Positions 56,141 through 64,000 of a stretch of DNA of 64,000 nucleotides are shown here, one piece after another; the first letter of the stretch is position 1; each line of letters starts with the position of its first letter. A program made the position numbers and the translations under genes. A model generated the notes under the pieces. That model saw only the letters and a list, made by a program, of their open reading frames with translations, did not search any database and was not told where the DNA came from. Origin of the DNA: Leifsonia sp052114085 (GTDB lineage Bacteria; Actinomycetota; Actinomycetes; Actinomycetales; Microbacteriaceae); NCBI RefSeq assembly GCF_052114085.1, contig NZ_JBFREB010000001.1, positions 2,604,001 to 2,668,000 of the forward strand, read 5' to 3'.

Positions 56141-57160
56141 CTAGACAAGTTTGCCAGATCGCGGCCAATGCTGCAACCCGGGCGTGTCGCGTCGGCGTGG
56201 CGCCGAGGCGCAGTCACGCCATGGGGTGGTCGCTCGCGGGACTCCGGCCGCGGTCAGGAGGGCGCCGAGCGCCTCGGCGTCGCGGGCCACGGACCATCGC
56301 CAGCGAACGACGCGCCACCCCAGGGCGCGGAGGCGATCCTCGCGGATCTTTTCGTCCAGGACCACGCGGTCGGCGGTCCGTCCACCGCGCAGCGCCGGGT
56401 CGAGGTACTTGGCTTCGCCGTCGGCCTCGCCGATCACGCGTGCAGACGGCCACGCGAAGTCCACGAAGCCGATGCGCCCGTTCCCGTCCGCGAAGGGCGT
56501 CTGGAGGTCCGGCTCCGCCAGCCGCGCGGCCTGCATGTTGACGCGACTCACGGACTCGAGCGGTGACTCCGCCCGCCCGTCGGCGAGGGCGATCACATCC
56601 AGCGACCTCCGGTGGCCTCGCATGGGTTGAGCGCGCAACCAGGCTTCCAGCAGTTCAGCCTTGAGACCCGACAGAGACGTTCGCAGCGCGTGGTCGGCGA
56701 GCACGACGGCGTCCGCCGTGGGCGCCGTGGCGGCCAGGTCGACCACCGTCCGGAGCAGCGATGTGCAGCGCATCCCATCTACCTCGACGATGTCGTCGAC
56801 GTGCACCTGGGTCGAATGCGCGACCACCCCGCGGGCCGAACGCCCGCCCCCGGTGCGGCCGACAGTGACGTGGATCCGGTCCGGGATCGCGCCGATCAGC
56901 GGCAGGCCGTGAAGGCTGGCGGCCGACCAGTGGGAGAAGACCGGAGGCCGTTTCCGCGTGCCGGCGAACCCGGACAAGCGCAGGATACAGCGCTCGCGGT
57001 CCGTCGTTCCCTCCCAATCGCGTGTCCGCACGTAGGCACCATGCGCGACGCGTACCTCATCTCCGCTCCGTGCAGCTCGGGCGTGCTGCTGACGGGTCTC
57101 GGCCCGGTCGTGCAGCTGACGGACGAGGATCACCGGTGGCCGGCTCGATTCGACGCTCAT
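56141..57160 (-). CDS. AbiEi-antitoxin-like / DUF559 nuclease-fold protein
   Basis: The 339-residue protein has an N-terminal winged-helix-like part (residues 1-60, ILVRQLHDR to VAHGAYV) and a middle segment (70-190) typical of AbiEi-family antitoxin-like proteins in actinobacteria. The C-terminal DUF559 domain has a Vsr-like PD-(D/E)XK core: Glu198/Glu202 in ESPLES, Asp234 in GFVDFAW, and Glu245, Asp247 and Lys251 in IGEADGEAK. This protein type is frequent and uncharacterised in Microbacteriaceae. No toxin gene adjoins it. It lies between the str and S10 operons and has its own -10 box. Nuclease activity is an inference. Confidence 0.75.
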   Translation of the reverse strand: MSVESSRPPVILVRQLHDRAETRQQHARAARSGDEVRVAHGAYVRTRDWEGTTDRERCILRLSGFAGTRKRPPVFSHWSAASLHGLPLIGAIPDRIHVTVGRTGGGRSARGVVAHSTQVHVDDIVEVDGMRCTSLLRTVVDLAATAPTADAVVLADHALRTSLSGLKAELLEAWLRAQPMRGHRRSLDVIALADGRAESPLESVSRVNMQAARLAEPDLQTPFADGNGRIGFVDFAWPSARVIGEADGEAKYLDPALRGGRTADRVVLDEKIREDRLRALGWRVVRWRWSVARDAEALGALLTAAGVPRATTPWRDCASAPRRRDTPGLQHWPRSGKLV

Positions 57161-57167
57161 GGCCTCC

Positions 57168-57173
57168 GGTCTA
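57168..57173 (-). promoter_or_regulatory. Candidate -10 box (TAGACC) for the AbiEi/DUF559 gene
   Basis: TAGACC ends 7 bases before the ATG at 57160. A GGAGG also lies in that gap, so the message could be leaderless or not. Confidence 0.4.
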
Positions 57174-57266
57174 CCGGCTCGCCTCGGCTACTGTGTCGTC
57201 CGCACCGCAACCTGTGCAATCGGAGTCGCACCGCCGTTCTGTGGACGGAGCGCGAATGCGGTGTCT

Positions 57267-57306
57267 CGTAACGACTGCGGCGCGGCGCGCCGACGCAGTC
57301 GTTACG
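57267..57306. repeat. Palindrome with CGACTGCG arms
   Basis: Perfect 13-base arms (CGTAACGACTGCG) with a 14-base GC-only loop region. The arm core resembles the outer arm of the palindrome at 22826-22893. Confidence 0.65.
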
Positions 57307-57386
57307 TCAGACCGCAGTTGGACGCGGAGCGAGCCGCGAGACGGCCGTCGCCCGCGGAGTGGCGGCGAGGGGCGCCAGACACGAAG

Positions 57387-57415
57387 GAGCGGGGCCGGCT
57401 AAGCCGGCCCCGCTC
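57387..57415 (-). terminator. Terminator downstream of the candidate small ORF
   Basis: Stem GAGCGGGGCCGGC with loop TAA, perfectly paired, 43 bases after the stop of the 24-codon ORF. Confidence 0.75.
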
Positions 57416-57458
57416 GAGTGACGCCTCGCGCCGTCACTCAGCTGAATCTTCACGACCG

Positions 57459-57533
57459 CTATGCGGCCCCGGAACTTCCGTTGCGAGAACCTGTCAGCGG
57501 TGTGTGCTGTTTTGCGAGGCCATGCGTATCCAT
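57459..57533 (-). CDS. Candidate 24-residue small protein
   Basis: ATG at 57533 is preceded by GAGAGGAG with 5-base spacing, the best Shine-Dalgarno in this gap. The peptide starts MDTHGLAKQHTPLTG, is Ser/Gly/Ala-rich at the end and stops with TAG at 57459. It lies between the tuf terminator (57641-57670) and a second terminator (57387-57415), so a transcript would need its own promoter. A GGAACGGTTCC palindrome lies 20 bases upstream. I do not recognise the sequence. It may be a small protein, a leader peptide or chance. Confidence 0.35.
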   Translation of the reverse strand: MDTHGLAKQHTPLTGSRNGSSGAA

Positions 57534-57640
57534 AGGCGCTCCTCTCGTAGACGGGAACCGTTCCGGTTGAAACGATGCGTCAATTGTGCAACCGCGACGG
57601 CGAGAGGTAAACCCCTGTCAGCGGACAGCCAGGAACGCGA

Positions 57641-57670
57641 AAGAGGGCCGGGCCCGAAGGCCCGACCCTC
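57641..57670 (-). terminator. tuf terminator
   Basis: Thirteen-base arms (AGAGGGCCGGGCC, one wobble pair) with loop CGAA, 23 bases past the tuf stop. Confidence 0.88.
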
Positions 57671-57693
57671 TCACAAGTGAGATCCCGGAGGAC

Positions 57694-58887
<1,194 letters not shown>

Positions 58888-58917
58888 TGTGGTCCTCCTC
58901 AGGACTCTCGTGCAGGG

Positions 58918-58945
58918 CCACCGGTCGATGGATTTCGACCGGTGG
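58918..58945 (-). other. Stem-loop between fusA and tuf
   Basis: Perfect 11-base arms (CCACCGGTCGA) with a 6-base loop, 30 bases upstream of the tuf start in the 114-base gap. It may be a processing site or mark a tuf-specific leader. Confidence 0.6.
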
Positions 58946-59001
58946 ATCTGCTGGATTGGTTTCTTATGTTACGGGATGTTGCCTGGGAGCAGTGACCGAG
59001 G

Positions 59002-61116
59002 TCACTCGCCCTTGCTCTTCTGGACGATCTCGTCGGCGACAGCCTTCGGGACCTCCGCGTAGCTGTCGAACTGCATCGAGTACACCGCACGGCCCGAGGT
59101 CTTGGACCGCAGGTCGCCGATGTAGCCGAACATCTCGGACAGCGGGACGTTCGCGCGAACGACCTTGACGCCGCTCGCGTCCTCCATGGACTGAATCTGT
59201 CCACGACGCGAGTTGAGGTCGCCGATGACGTCGCCCATGTACTCCTCCGGCGTACGCACCTCGACCGCCATGAGCGGCTCGAGGAGCACCGGGTTCGCCT
59301 TACGAGCGGCCTCTTTGTAGGCCATCGAGCCGGCGATCTTGAACGCCATCTCCGAGGAGTCGACGTCGTGCGCTGCACCGTCGAGGAGCGTCGCCTTGAC
59401 GCCCACCGTCGGGAAGCCGGCGAGCACGCCGACCTGCATCGCGTCCTGGATGCCCGCGTCGACCGAGGGGATGTACTCGCGCGGAACGCGACCACCGGAG
59501 ACGGCGTTCACGAACTCGTACGAGGTCTCCGGAGTGACCTCGATCGGCTCCAGGCTGATCTGCACCTTCGCGAACTGACCGGATCCACCGGTCTGCTTCT
59601 TGTGGGTGTAGTCGTACTTCTCGACCGTCCGGCGAAGCGTCTCGCGGTAGGCCACCTGGGGCTTTCCGACGTTCGCCTCGACATTGAACTCGCGCTTCAT
59701 GCGGTCGACGAGGATGTCGAGGTGGAGCTCGCCCATGCCCTTGATGACGGTCTGGCCGGTCTCCTGGTTCTGCTCGGTGCGGAACGTCGGGTCTTCCTCG
59801 GCCAGCTTCTGGATCGCGGTGCCCAGCTTCTCCTGGTCGGCCTTGGTCTTCGGCTCGATGGCCACCTCGATCACGGGCTCCGGGAAGGTCATCGACTCGA
59901 GCACGACCTGGTTGTCCGGGTCGCTCAGGGTGTCACCGGTGGTGGTGTCCTTGAGGCCGATCACCGCGTAGATGTTGCCGGCGGTGACGGAGTCGACCGG
60001 GATCTCCTTGTTGGCGTGCATCTGGAAGATCTTGCCGATGCGCTCCTTCTTGCCCTTGGTCGAGTTGACGACCTGGGCGCCGGAGTCGAGGTGACCCGAG
60101 TAGACGCGCACGTAGGTGAGGCGACCGAAGAACGGGTGCACCGCGACCTTGAAGGCCAGCGCCGAGAACGGCTCCGTCGCGTCTGCGTGACGCATGATGA
60201 CCTGCTCCTCGTCGCGCGGGTTGTGCGCCTCGATGGCGGGCACGTCGAGCGGCGACGGGAGGTAGTCGATCACGGCGTCGAGCATCGGCTGGACGCCACG
60301 GTTCTTGAACGCGGAACCGCAGAGGACCGGGTAGATCTCGTTGTTCACGGTGAGCTTGCGGATGCCCGCCTTGATCTCCGCGATGGAGAGCTCCTCGCCG
60401 GCGAAGTACTTCTCGAGCAGCGCGTCGTCGGCCTCGGCGACGGTCTCGATGAGCTTGGCGCGGTACTCCTCGGCCTTGGCCTGGAGGTCGGCCGGGATCT
60501 CCTGGACCTCGTACTTGGCGCCCATGGTGACATCACCCTTGGCGTCGCCGGGCCAGACCAGCGCACGCATCTCGACCAGGTCGACGACGCCGACGAAGTC
60601 GGACTCGGAACCGATCGGGAGCTGCATCACCAGCGGCTTGGCGCCGAGGCGGGAGACGATGGTGTCGACGGTGAAGTAGAAGTCGGCGCCCAGCTTGTCC
60701 ATCTTGTTGACGAAGCAGATGCGCGGGACGACGTACTTGTCGGCCTGACGCCACACGGTCTCGGACTGCGGCTCGACGCCTTCCTTCGCGTCGAAGACGG
60801 CGACCGCGCCGTCGAGAACGCGGAGCGAGCGCTCCACCTCGACGGTGAAGTCGACGTGACCGGGCGTGTCGATGATGTTGATCTGGTTCTTGTTCCAGAA
60901 GCAGGTCACGGCCGCGGACGTGATGGTGATGCCGCGCTCCTTCTCCTGCTCCATCCAGTCGGTGGTCGAGGCGCCATCGTGCGTCTCGCCGATCTTGTGG
61001 TTGACGCCCGTGTAGAACAGGATGCGCTCGGTCGTAGTGGTCTTGCCGGCATCGATGTGGGCCATGATGCCGATGTTGCGGACCTTGTTCAGGTCGGTGA
61101 GCACGTCCTGTGCCAC
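59002..61116 (-). CDS. fusA: Elongation factor G
   Basis: The 704-residue GTPase starts at GTG 61116 (VAQDVLTDLNKVRNIGIMAH) with GGAGGAA upstream. It has P-loop AHIDAGKTTTTERI, switch ERGITITSAA, DTPGHVDFTVEVERS and NKMDK. Domains IV-V include YSMQFDSYAEVP near the end. It catalyses translocation and, with RRF, ribosome recycling. Confidence 0.98.
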   Translation of the reverse strand: MAQDVLTDLNKVRNIGIMAHIDAGKTTTTERILFYTGVNHKIGETHDGASTTDWMEQEKERGITITSAAVTCFWNKNQINIIDTPGHVDFTVEVERSLRVLDGAVAVFDAKEGVEPQSETVWRQADKYVVPRICFVNKMDKLGADFYFTVDTIVSRLGAKPLVMQLPIGSESDFVGVVDLVEMRALVWPGDAKGDVTMGAKYEVQEIPADLQAKAEEYRAKLIETVAEADDALLEKYFAGEELSIAEIKAGIRKLTVNNEIYPVLCGSAFKNRGVQPMLDAVIDYLPSPLDVPAIEAHNPRDEEQVIMRHADATEPFSALAFKVAVHPFFGRLTYVRVYSGHLDSGAQVVNSTKGKKERIGKIFQMHANKEIPVDSVTAGNIYAVIGLKDTTTGDTLSDPDNQVVLESMTFPEPVIEVAIEPKTKADQEKLGTAIQKLAEEDPTFRTEQNQETGQTVIKGMGELHLDILVDRMKREFNVEANVGKPQVAYRETLRRTVEKYDYTHKKQTGGSGQFAKVQISLEPIEVTPETSYEFVNAVSGGRVPREYIPSVDAGIQDAMQVGVLAGFPTVGVKATLLDGAAHDVDSSEMAFKIAGSMAYKEAARKANPVLLEPLMAVEVRTPEEYMGDVIGDLNSRRGQIQSMEDASGVKVVRANVPLSEMFGYIGDLRSKTSGRAVYSMQFDSYAEVPKAVADEIVQKSKGE

Positions 61117-61150
61117 AGGGTTCCTCCGAAAGAGTTGAAAGTGAGAGGGT

Positions 61151-61192
61151 GCCATCCGGGCGCGGCACCTTTCAGTGCAACGCCCGGACGGC
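61151..61192 (-). other. Stem-loop between rpsG and fusA
   Basis: Outer arms GCC-A-TCCGGGCG and CGCCCGGA-C-GGC pair with one mismatch, and an inner GCAC/GTGC stem lies within. It lies in the 84-base gap before fusA. Confidence 0.5.
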
Positions 61193-61200
61193 GAAATTTA

Positions 61201-61671
61201 TTACCAGCGGTAGTGCGCGAAGGCCTTGTTCGACTCGGCCATCTTGTGCGTGTCCTCGCGACGCTTCACGGCGGCGCCGAGACCGTTGGACGCGTCCAGG
61301 ATCTCGTTCTGGAGACGCTCGGTCATCGTCTTCTCACGACGACCCTTTGCGTAGCTGGTGAGCCAGCGGAGCGCCAGCGTGTTGGCGCGGTGCGGCTTGA
61401 CCTCGACCGGCACCTGGTAGGTCGAGCCACCGACACGGCGGCTGCGGACCTCGAGGGTCGGACGGACGTTGTCGAGAGCCTTCTTGAGCACGACGACCGC
61501 ATCCTGGCCGGACTTGGTGCCGACGCCTTCGAGCGCGTCATAGACGATGCGCTCAGCGAGGCCCTTCTTGCCGTCGAGGAGGATCTTGTTGACGAGCTGG
61601 CTGACGACCGGGGCGCCGTATACGGGATCGGCGACGACGGGGCGCTTCGGAGCGGGACCCTTGCGAGGCAT
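61201..61671 (-). CDS. rpsG: 30S ribosomal protein S7
   Basis: The 156-residue protein has MPRKGPAPKRPVVADPVYG, LDNVRPTLEVRSRRVGGSTYQVPVEV and the C-terminal ESNKAFAHYRW. Normal length. Its ATG overlaps the rpsL stop by one base. Confidence 0.98.
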   Translation of the reverse strand: MPRKGPAPKRPVVADPVYGAPVVSQLVNKILLDGKKGLAERIVYDALEGVGTKSGQDAVVVLKKALDNVRPTLEVRSRRVGGSTYQVPVEVKPHRANTLALRWLTSYAKGRREKTMTERLQNEILDASNGLGAAVKRREDTHKMAESNKAFAHYRW

Positions 61672-62045
61672 TACTTCTTCTCCATCTTCGCGCCGTAACG
61701 GCTGCGAGCCTGCTTGCGGTTCTTGACGGCCTGGGTGTCGAGCGCGCCACGGACGATCTTGTAGCGAACGCCGGGCAGGTCCTTCACACGACCGCCGCGG
61801 ACGAGCACCATCGAGTGCTCCTGCAGGTTGTGGCCCTCACCGGGGATGTAAGCGGTGACCTCGGTCCCGTTCGACAGCTTCACGCGGGCGACCTTGCGGA
61901 GCGCCGAGTTCGGCTTCTTGGGGGTGGTGGTGTAAACACGGGTGCACACGCCGCGCTGCTGCGGGTTGGCCTTCAGGGCGGGAGCCTTGGTCTTGGTGAC
62001 CTTCGGCGTCCGTCCCTTACGGACCAACTGCTGAATGGTTGGCAC
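61671..62045 (-). CDS. rpsL: 30S ribosomal protein S12
   Basis: The 124-residue protein has MPTIQQLVRKGRTPKV and both decoding-site loops, TTPKKPNSALRKVARV and GEGHNLQEHSMVLVRGGRVKDLPG. The lysines changed in streptomycin resistance are both the wild-type residue. The start is GTG 62045 with AAGGAG upstream. First gene of the str operon. Confidence 0.98.
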   Translation of the reverse strand: MPTIQQLVRKGRTPKVTKTKAPALKANPQQRGVCTRVYTTTPKKPNSALRKVARVKLSNGTEVTAYIPGEGHNLQEHSMVLVRGGRVKDLPGVRYKIVRGALDTQAVKNRKQARSRYGAKMEKK

Positions 62046-62309
62046 TGAACTTCTCCTTTTATGGACTGCACGGTGACAGTTGCTGCATCTACCCCAGGAG
62101 CCACCGACCCGTTGGACGGGCGCGGAGGTTCTCGGGGGAATCGGCCGACAGGCGTTGTCCGCCAGCCGATATGCCGTGGGGGCCGGGATTCCGTGCGGTT
62201 TCCCTGCCCATCGGATGAGTACGTGCCGGCCCGCTCAGCTCCTGCCCCCTCTGAGGCGATAAGCACGGAGGGCATGAGACAAGCGCGCGACAAAGCGCAC
62301 ACCCGATAA

Positions 62310-62338
62310 ATACTATCCGCCGGGCTCCTGGCGGTCAA
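62310..62338 (-). promoter_or_regulatory. Promoter of the str operon (rpsL)
   Basis: TTGACC (62333-62338), a 17-base spacer and TAGTAT (62310-62315). Transcription should start near 62303. Confidence 0.8.
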
Positions 62339-62378
62339 ATGGACGAGGGCCTTCGGGGGCCGTGTCCGCGCACGGCGA

Positions 62379-62411
62379 AAAGGGCGGCCGTCCTTCCGGA
62401 CGACCGCCCTT
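62379..62411 (-). terminator. Terminator of the WXG100 gene
   Basis: Fourteen-base arms (AAGGGCGGCCGTCC, one mismatch) with loop TTCC, 21 bases past the stop codon and just upstream of the rpsL promoter. Confidence 0.85.
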
Positions 62412-62431
62412 CGTGGCGCGTGGAGGTCGGC

Positions 62432-62728
62432 TCAGCCGCCGATGCCCTTGGCGAGCTCGCTGTCGACGTTCTGGAGCGCGTCGGCGGCCTTGGTGAGGAA
62501 CTGCGACATCCCGTCGAGTCCGTTCACCGCCTCCGTCGTGCCCTTGGTGAACTGCTCGTACGAGGTGTGGAAGGCTCCCGACGCCTGGTCCGTGACGAAG
62601 CCGCCGTTGACCAGGCCGTTCACCAGGTTCTGCAGCTCGTGGAGCTTCGCGGTGATGTCGTCCTTGCCTGCGGTGAGGCGGTTGGCGGCATCGGTCATCT
62701 CGCCGTACGTGACATTCATGTTGGCCAT
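62432..62728 (-). CDS. WXG100 family (ESAT-6-like) protein with atypical WXG turn
   Basis: The 98-residue protein is two predicted helices joined by a turn, the WXG100 layout: Ala/Leu-rich helix 1 (residues 8-40), then NGGFVTDQASGAF, then helix 2 (50-95) with FLTKAADALQNVDSELAKGI. Where the family has Trp-x-Gly, this protein has Phe44-Val45-Thr46. Such proteins are exported as dimers by type VII secretion. No ESX machinery gene is in the window. The ATG at 62728 has an AAGGA Shine-Dalgarno. Confidence 0.82.
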   Translation of the reverse strand: MANMNVTYGEMTDAANRLTAGKDDITAKLHELQNLVNGLVNGGFVTDQASGAFHTSYEQFTKGTTEAVNGLDGMSQFLTKAADALQNVDSELAKGIGG

Positions 62729-62817
62729 GACGGTCCTTATCCCTTCGGTTCGAAAGAGGCCGTACCCCCGGGGCCGACCAGCTACGTCCACCTAACCAGG
62801 CCCGGCCCGAGGACGGA

Positions 62818-62835
62818 ATGGGGAGCACTCCCCAT
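62818..62835. promoter_or_regulatory. Operator-like palindrome upstream of the WXG100 gene
   Basis: ATGGGGAG-CA-CTCCCCAT, a perfect 8-2-8 palindrome, lies 90 bases upstream of the WXG100 start and 46 bases upstream of the divergent gene. The shape suits a dimeric regulator such as a LuxR-type protein. No regulator gene adjoins it. Confidence 0.55.
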
Positions 62836-62868
62836 CCGGGCGGGTTCACCGCCGCAGGCCCAGCGGGA

Positions 62869-62874
62869 TAGCCT
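62869..62874 (+). promoter_or_regulatory. Candidate leaderless -10 box (TAGCCT) for the gene at 62882
   Basis: TAGCCT ends 7 bases before ATG 62882. There is no Shine-Dalgarno at normal spacing. Confidence 0.45.
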
Positions 62875-62881
62875 GGCAGCC

Positions 62882-63640
62882 ATGCCGTCGTATAGTCCGA
62901 TGAAGCCGAACGCGAACCCCGCCGCCGCGCGTGCCCGACTGCCGCGCTCCGACCGAGCGTCGACGCCCCCGTCGGCGGCCGAGCGAGCCCTGCGACCGGT
63001 CGGTTACCTGCTGGTGGCGCTGGTGTGGACGGCGCTGAGCGTGGTCACCCTTCTGCTCCCCGCCGCCCTTCCGTTCGCCCTCTGGAGCACGAATCCCGAC
63101 TTCAGCTCGCAGGAGTTCGTCACCGGTGGTGACGTCGTCCCGACAGTGCTGTTCCTGATCTTCGCCGTCGTCGTGCTGGTGCCACTGCTCGGCTACGCCT
63201 TCGTCGCGCTGCCCCTCGCCTCCGTGCCGCTCGCGGTGCTGTCCTGGACGTATGTCGGACGCAGCCTGGCGCCCGCGTACGCCGGCGAGCGCCTGTCGAG
63301 CACCGGATGGTCCCGGAACGTGATCGGCCCGCCGACCCTGGGGCCGACGGCGCTGTCGTTGCTGCCCGTCCGATTGACCGCGTGGACCCGGTTCTGGACC
63401 GAGCTGATGCTGCTCGGCTGGCGACCCGGCCGCGGCATCCTCCTCGCGGGCATCCCCTACGGGCTGGCGTCGTTCGCCGTCGCCGGGTGGCTGTTCTGGC
63501 CGGTCGGCACCGTCGGCGTAGCCGTGTGGACCATCCTCACGGCCGCACTCGTCGTCGCGACCGTCGTGCTGGTGGTGCGTGCGTACCGGCAGCGGGTCAG
63601 CGGCCGCCGGCCGGCAGCCCGAGCGGTGCCCGGAAGCTGA
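62882..63640 (+). CDS. Multi-helix membrane protein, function unknown
   Basis: The 252-residue protein has a Pro/Ala/Arg-rich cytoplasmic N-terminus (1-35) and membrane helices at about 39-63, 84-104, 105-122, 185-203 and 207-233. A basic C-terminus follows. The loop at 125-160 (RSLAPAYAGERLSSTGWSRN) is hydrophilic. I do not recognise the family. It is divergent from the WXG100 gene with an operator-like palindrome between, and could belong with it. Its 3' end overlaps the convergent gene by 44 bases, which is long enough to be worth noting. Confidence 0.7.
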   Translation: MPSYSPMKPNANPAAARARLPRSDRASTPPSAAERALRPVGYLLVALVWTALSVVTLLLPAALPFALWSTNPDFSSQEFVTGGDVVPTVLFLIFAVVVLVPLLGYAFVALPLASVPLAVLSWTYVGRSLAPAYAGERLSSTGWSRNVIGPPTLGPTALSLLPVRLTAWTRFWTELMLLGWRPGRGILLAGIPYGLASFAVAGWLFWPVGTVGVAVWTILTAALVVATVVLVVRAYRQRVSGRRPAARAVPGS

Positions 63641-64000
63641 TCGAGTCGATCATCGCGTCGAAGAGCTCCAGGTAGAGCTCCGGTGCGGTGGCCATCGGTG
63701 CGTTGACGCGCGCGTGGATGAGGCGCTCGCCTGCTGGTGCCGCGAACCGGTAGTCGGCGACGAGCTCCGGCGCTGATTGCTCCTCGTACGTCGTCTGGCG
63801 GACCGTCGAGCGCCGGCGGACCGGGCCGAGGGAGAGGTCGAGGGCCTCGTCGTCGGGGAAGCAACGCCCGAGATGGACGGCCGCGTCGGCCTCCGCATCG
63901 GGGGCGGTCGGCCACTCCTCTCGCGAGAGCACGATGGATGCCGGGAACGGTACGCCCGGCAGGATCTCGAGCGACAGGGCCAGCGCGAACGCGGAGCTGT
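63597..64000 (-). CDS. Hypothetical protein, 5' end outside window
   Basis: The frame is open from base 64000 to the stop at 63597, giving 133 visible residues. An in-frame GTG at 63932 is not taken as the start because protein-like sequence (FALALSLEILPGVPFPASIV) continues upstream of it. The visible part is a soluble alpha/beta-looking sequence ending ELFDAMIDSISFRAPLGL. That end resembles DUF1795/PsbP-like folds, but the match is weak. The function is unknown. It lies near the WXG100 gene on the same strand. Confidence 0.6.
   Translation of the reverse strand, partial: SSAFALALSLEILPGVPFPASIVLSREEWPTAPDAEADAAVHLGRCFPDDEALDLSLGPVRRRSTVRQTTYEEQSAPELVADYRFAAPAGERLIHARVNAPMATAPELYLELFDAMIDSISFRAPLGLPAGGR

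Larger units (their letters stand above)
57161..57693. other. Region between tuf and the AbiEi/DUF559 gene
   Basis: These 533 bases contain, from tuf outward on the minus strand: the tuf terminator, a candidate 24-codon ORF with a strong Shine-Dalgarno, a second terminator, a palindrome and the -10 box of the AbiEi/DUF559 gene. Plus-strand frames here look like random high-GC ORFs. Confidence 0.6.
62046..62431. other. Leader and promoter region of the str operon
   Basis: These 386 bases contain the rpsL promoter (62310-62338), about 258 bases of untranslated leader after it, and the terminator of the WXG100 gene (62379-62411). No ORF in the leader looks real. The length suggests a regulatory leader, but no known RNA family is recognised. 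Confidence 0.55.

Noticed and set aside
57421..57640. A tRNA or known ncRNA in the tuf downstream gap
   Set aside because: No T-arm sequence, CCA-ready acceptor stem or cloverleaf could be drawn on either strand.
63597..63932. The last gene taken as a complete 111-residue ORF from GTG 63932
   Set aside because: Protein-like sequence continues in frame to the window edge, so the real start is outside.

Overview
The window is high-GC DNA from an actinobacterium, most likely a member of the Microbacteriaceae close to Leifsonia. This placement is an inference. It rests on the GC-rich coding, the succinyl-CoA synthetase / DUF6350 and GuaB3 gene orders, the long Ala/Lys/Glu-rich tails on many ribosomal proteins, and the absence of rpsN and rpsD from their usual ribosomal-cluster positions. 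Almost everything is chromosomal housekeeping. I found no insertion sequence, prophage, CRISPR array, tRNA or rRNA gene.

Layout. 1-4600 (minus): sucC-sucD, a coiled-coil membrane protein and DUF6350 (cut by the window edge). 4831-7335 (plus): a secreted thioester-domain surface protein with an LAETG anchor region, then an MpaB-type oxygenase. 7332-12041 (minus): FUSC transporter, pcrA helicase, glycerophosphodiesterase. 12119-13498 (plus): a small membrane protein and a Bax-inhibitor-1 family protein. 13585-18373 (minus): guaA, DUF3817, SURF1 and a KhtTU-like K+/H+ antiporter pair. 18497-25433: glpD, guaB3, malY/patB (plus), guaB and rarD, so three guanine-nucleotide genes lie within 11 kb. 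25604-27873: groES without groEL under two CIRCE operators, a divergent methyltransferase and a DUF4190 protein. 27994-34071 (minus): glmS-acpS-alr-tsaE-tsaB-rimI-tsaD, linking wall precursors, lipid carrier activation and t6A tRNA modification. 34138-35460 (plus): coaA and an XRE regulator.

35485-62045 (minus) is a ribosomal super-region read from the right: rpsL-rpsG-fusA-tuf; an AbiEi/DUF559 nuclease-like gene and a candidate small ORF; the S10-spc genes rpsJ to rplO; secY-adk-map; infA-rpmJ-rpsM-rpsK-rpoA-rplQ; a GNAT gene with truA; rplM-rpsI-glmM. Most neighbours overlap by 1-4 bases or are separated by short gaps, many of which hold a stem-loop. 62432-64000 holds a WXG100 protein, a divergent membrane protein and the end of an unknown gene.

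Regulation. Ribosomal operons have two-element promoters (rpsL, rplM, infA). Many other genes have a TANNNT -10 box ending 6-7 bases before the start codon, the signature of leaderless mRNAs. I used this to choose several starts. The items most worth a second look are the N-terminal histone-like extension of L15 and the tails on its partners, the GuaB3 paralogue with Ser in place of the catalytic Cys, the double CIRCE, the nuclease-like gene and small ORF between tuf and rpsJ, the thioester/LAETG surface protein, and long palindromes at gene ends.
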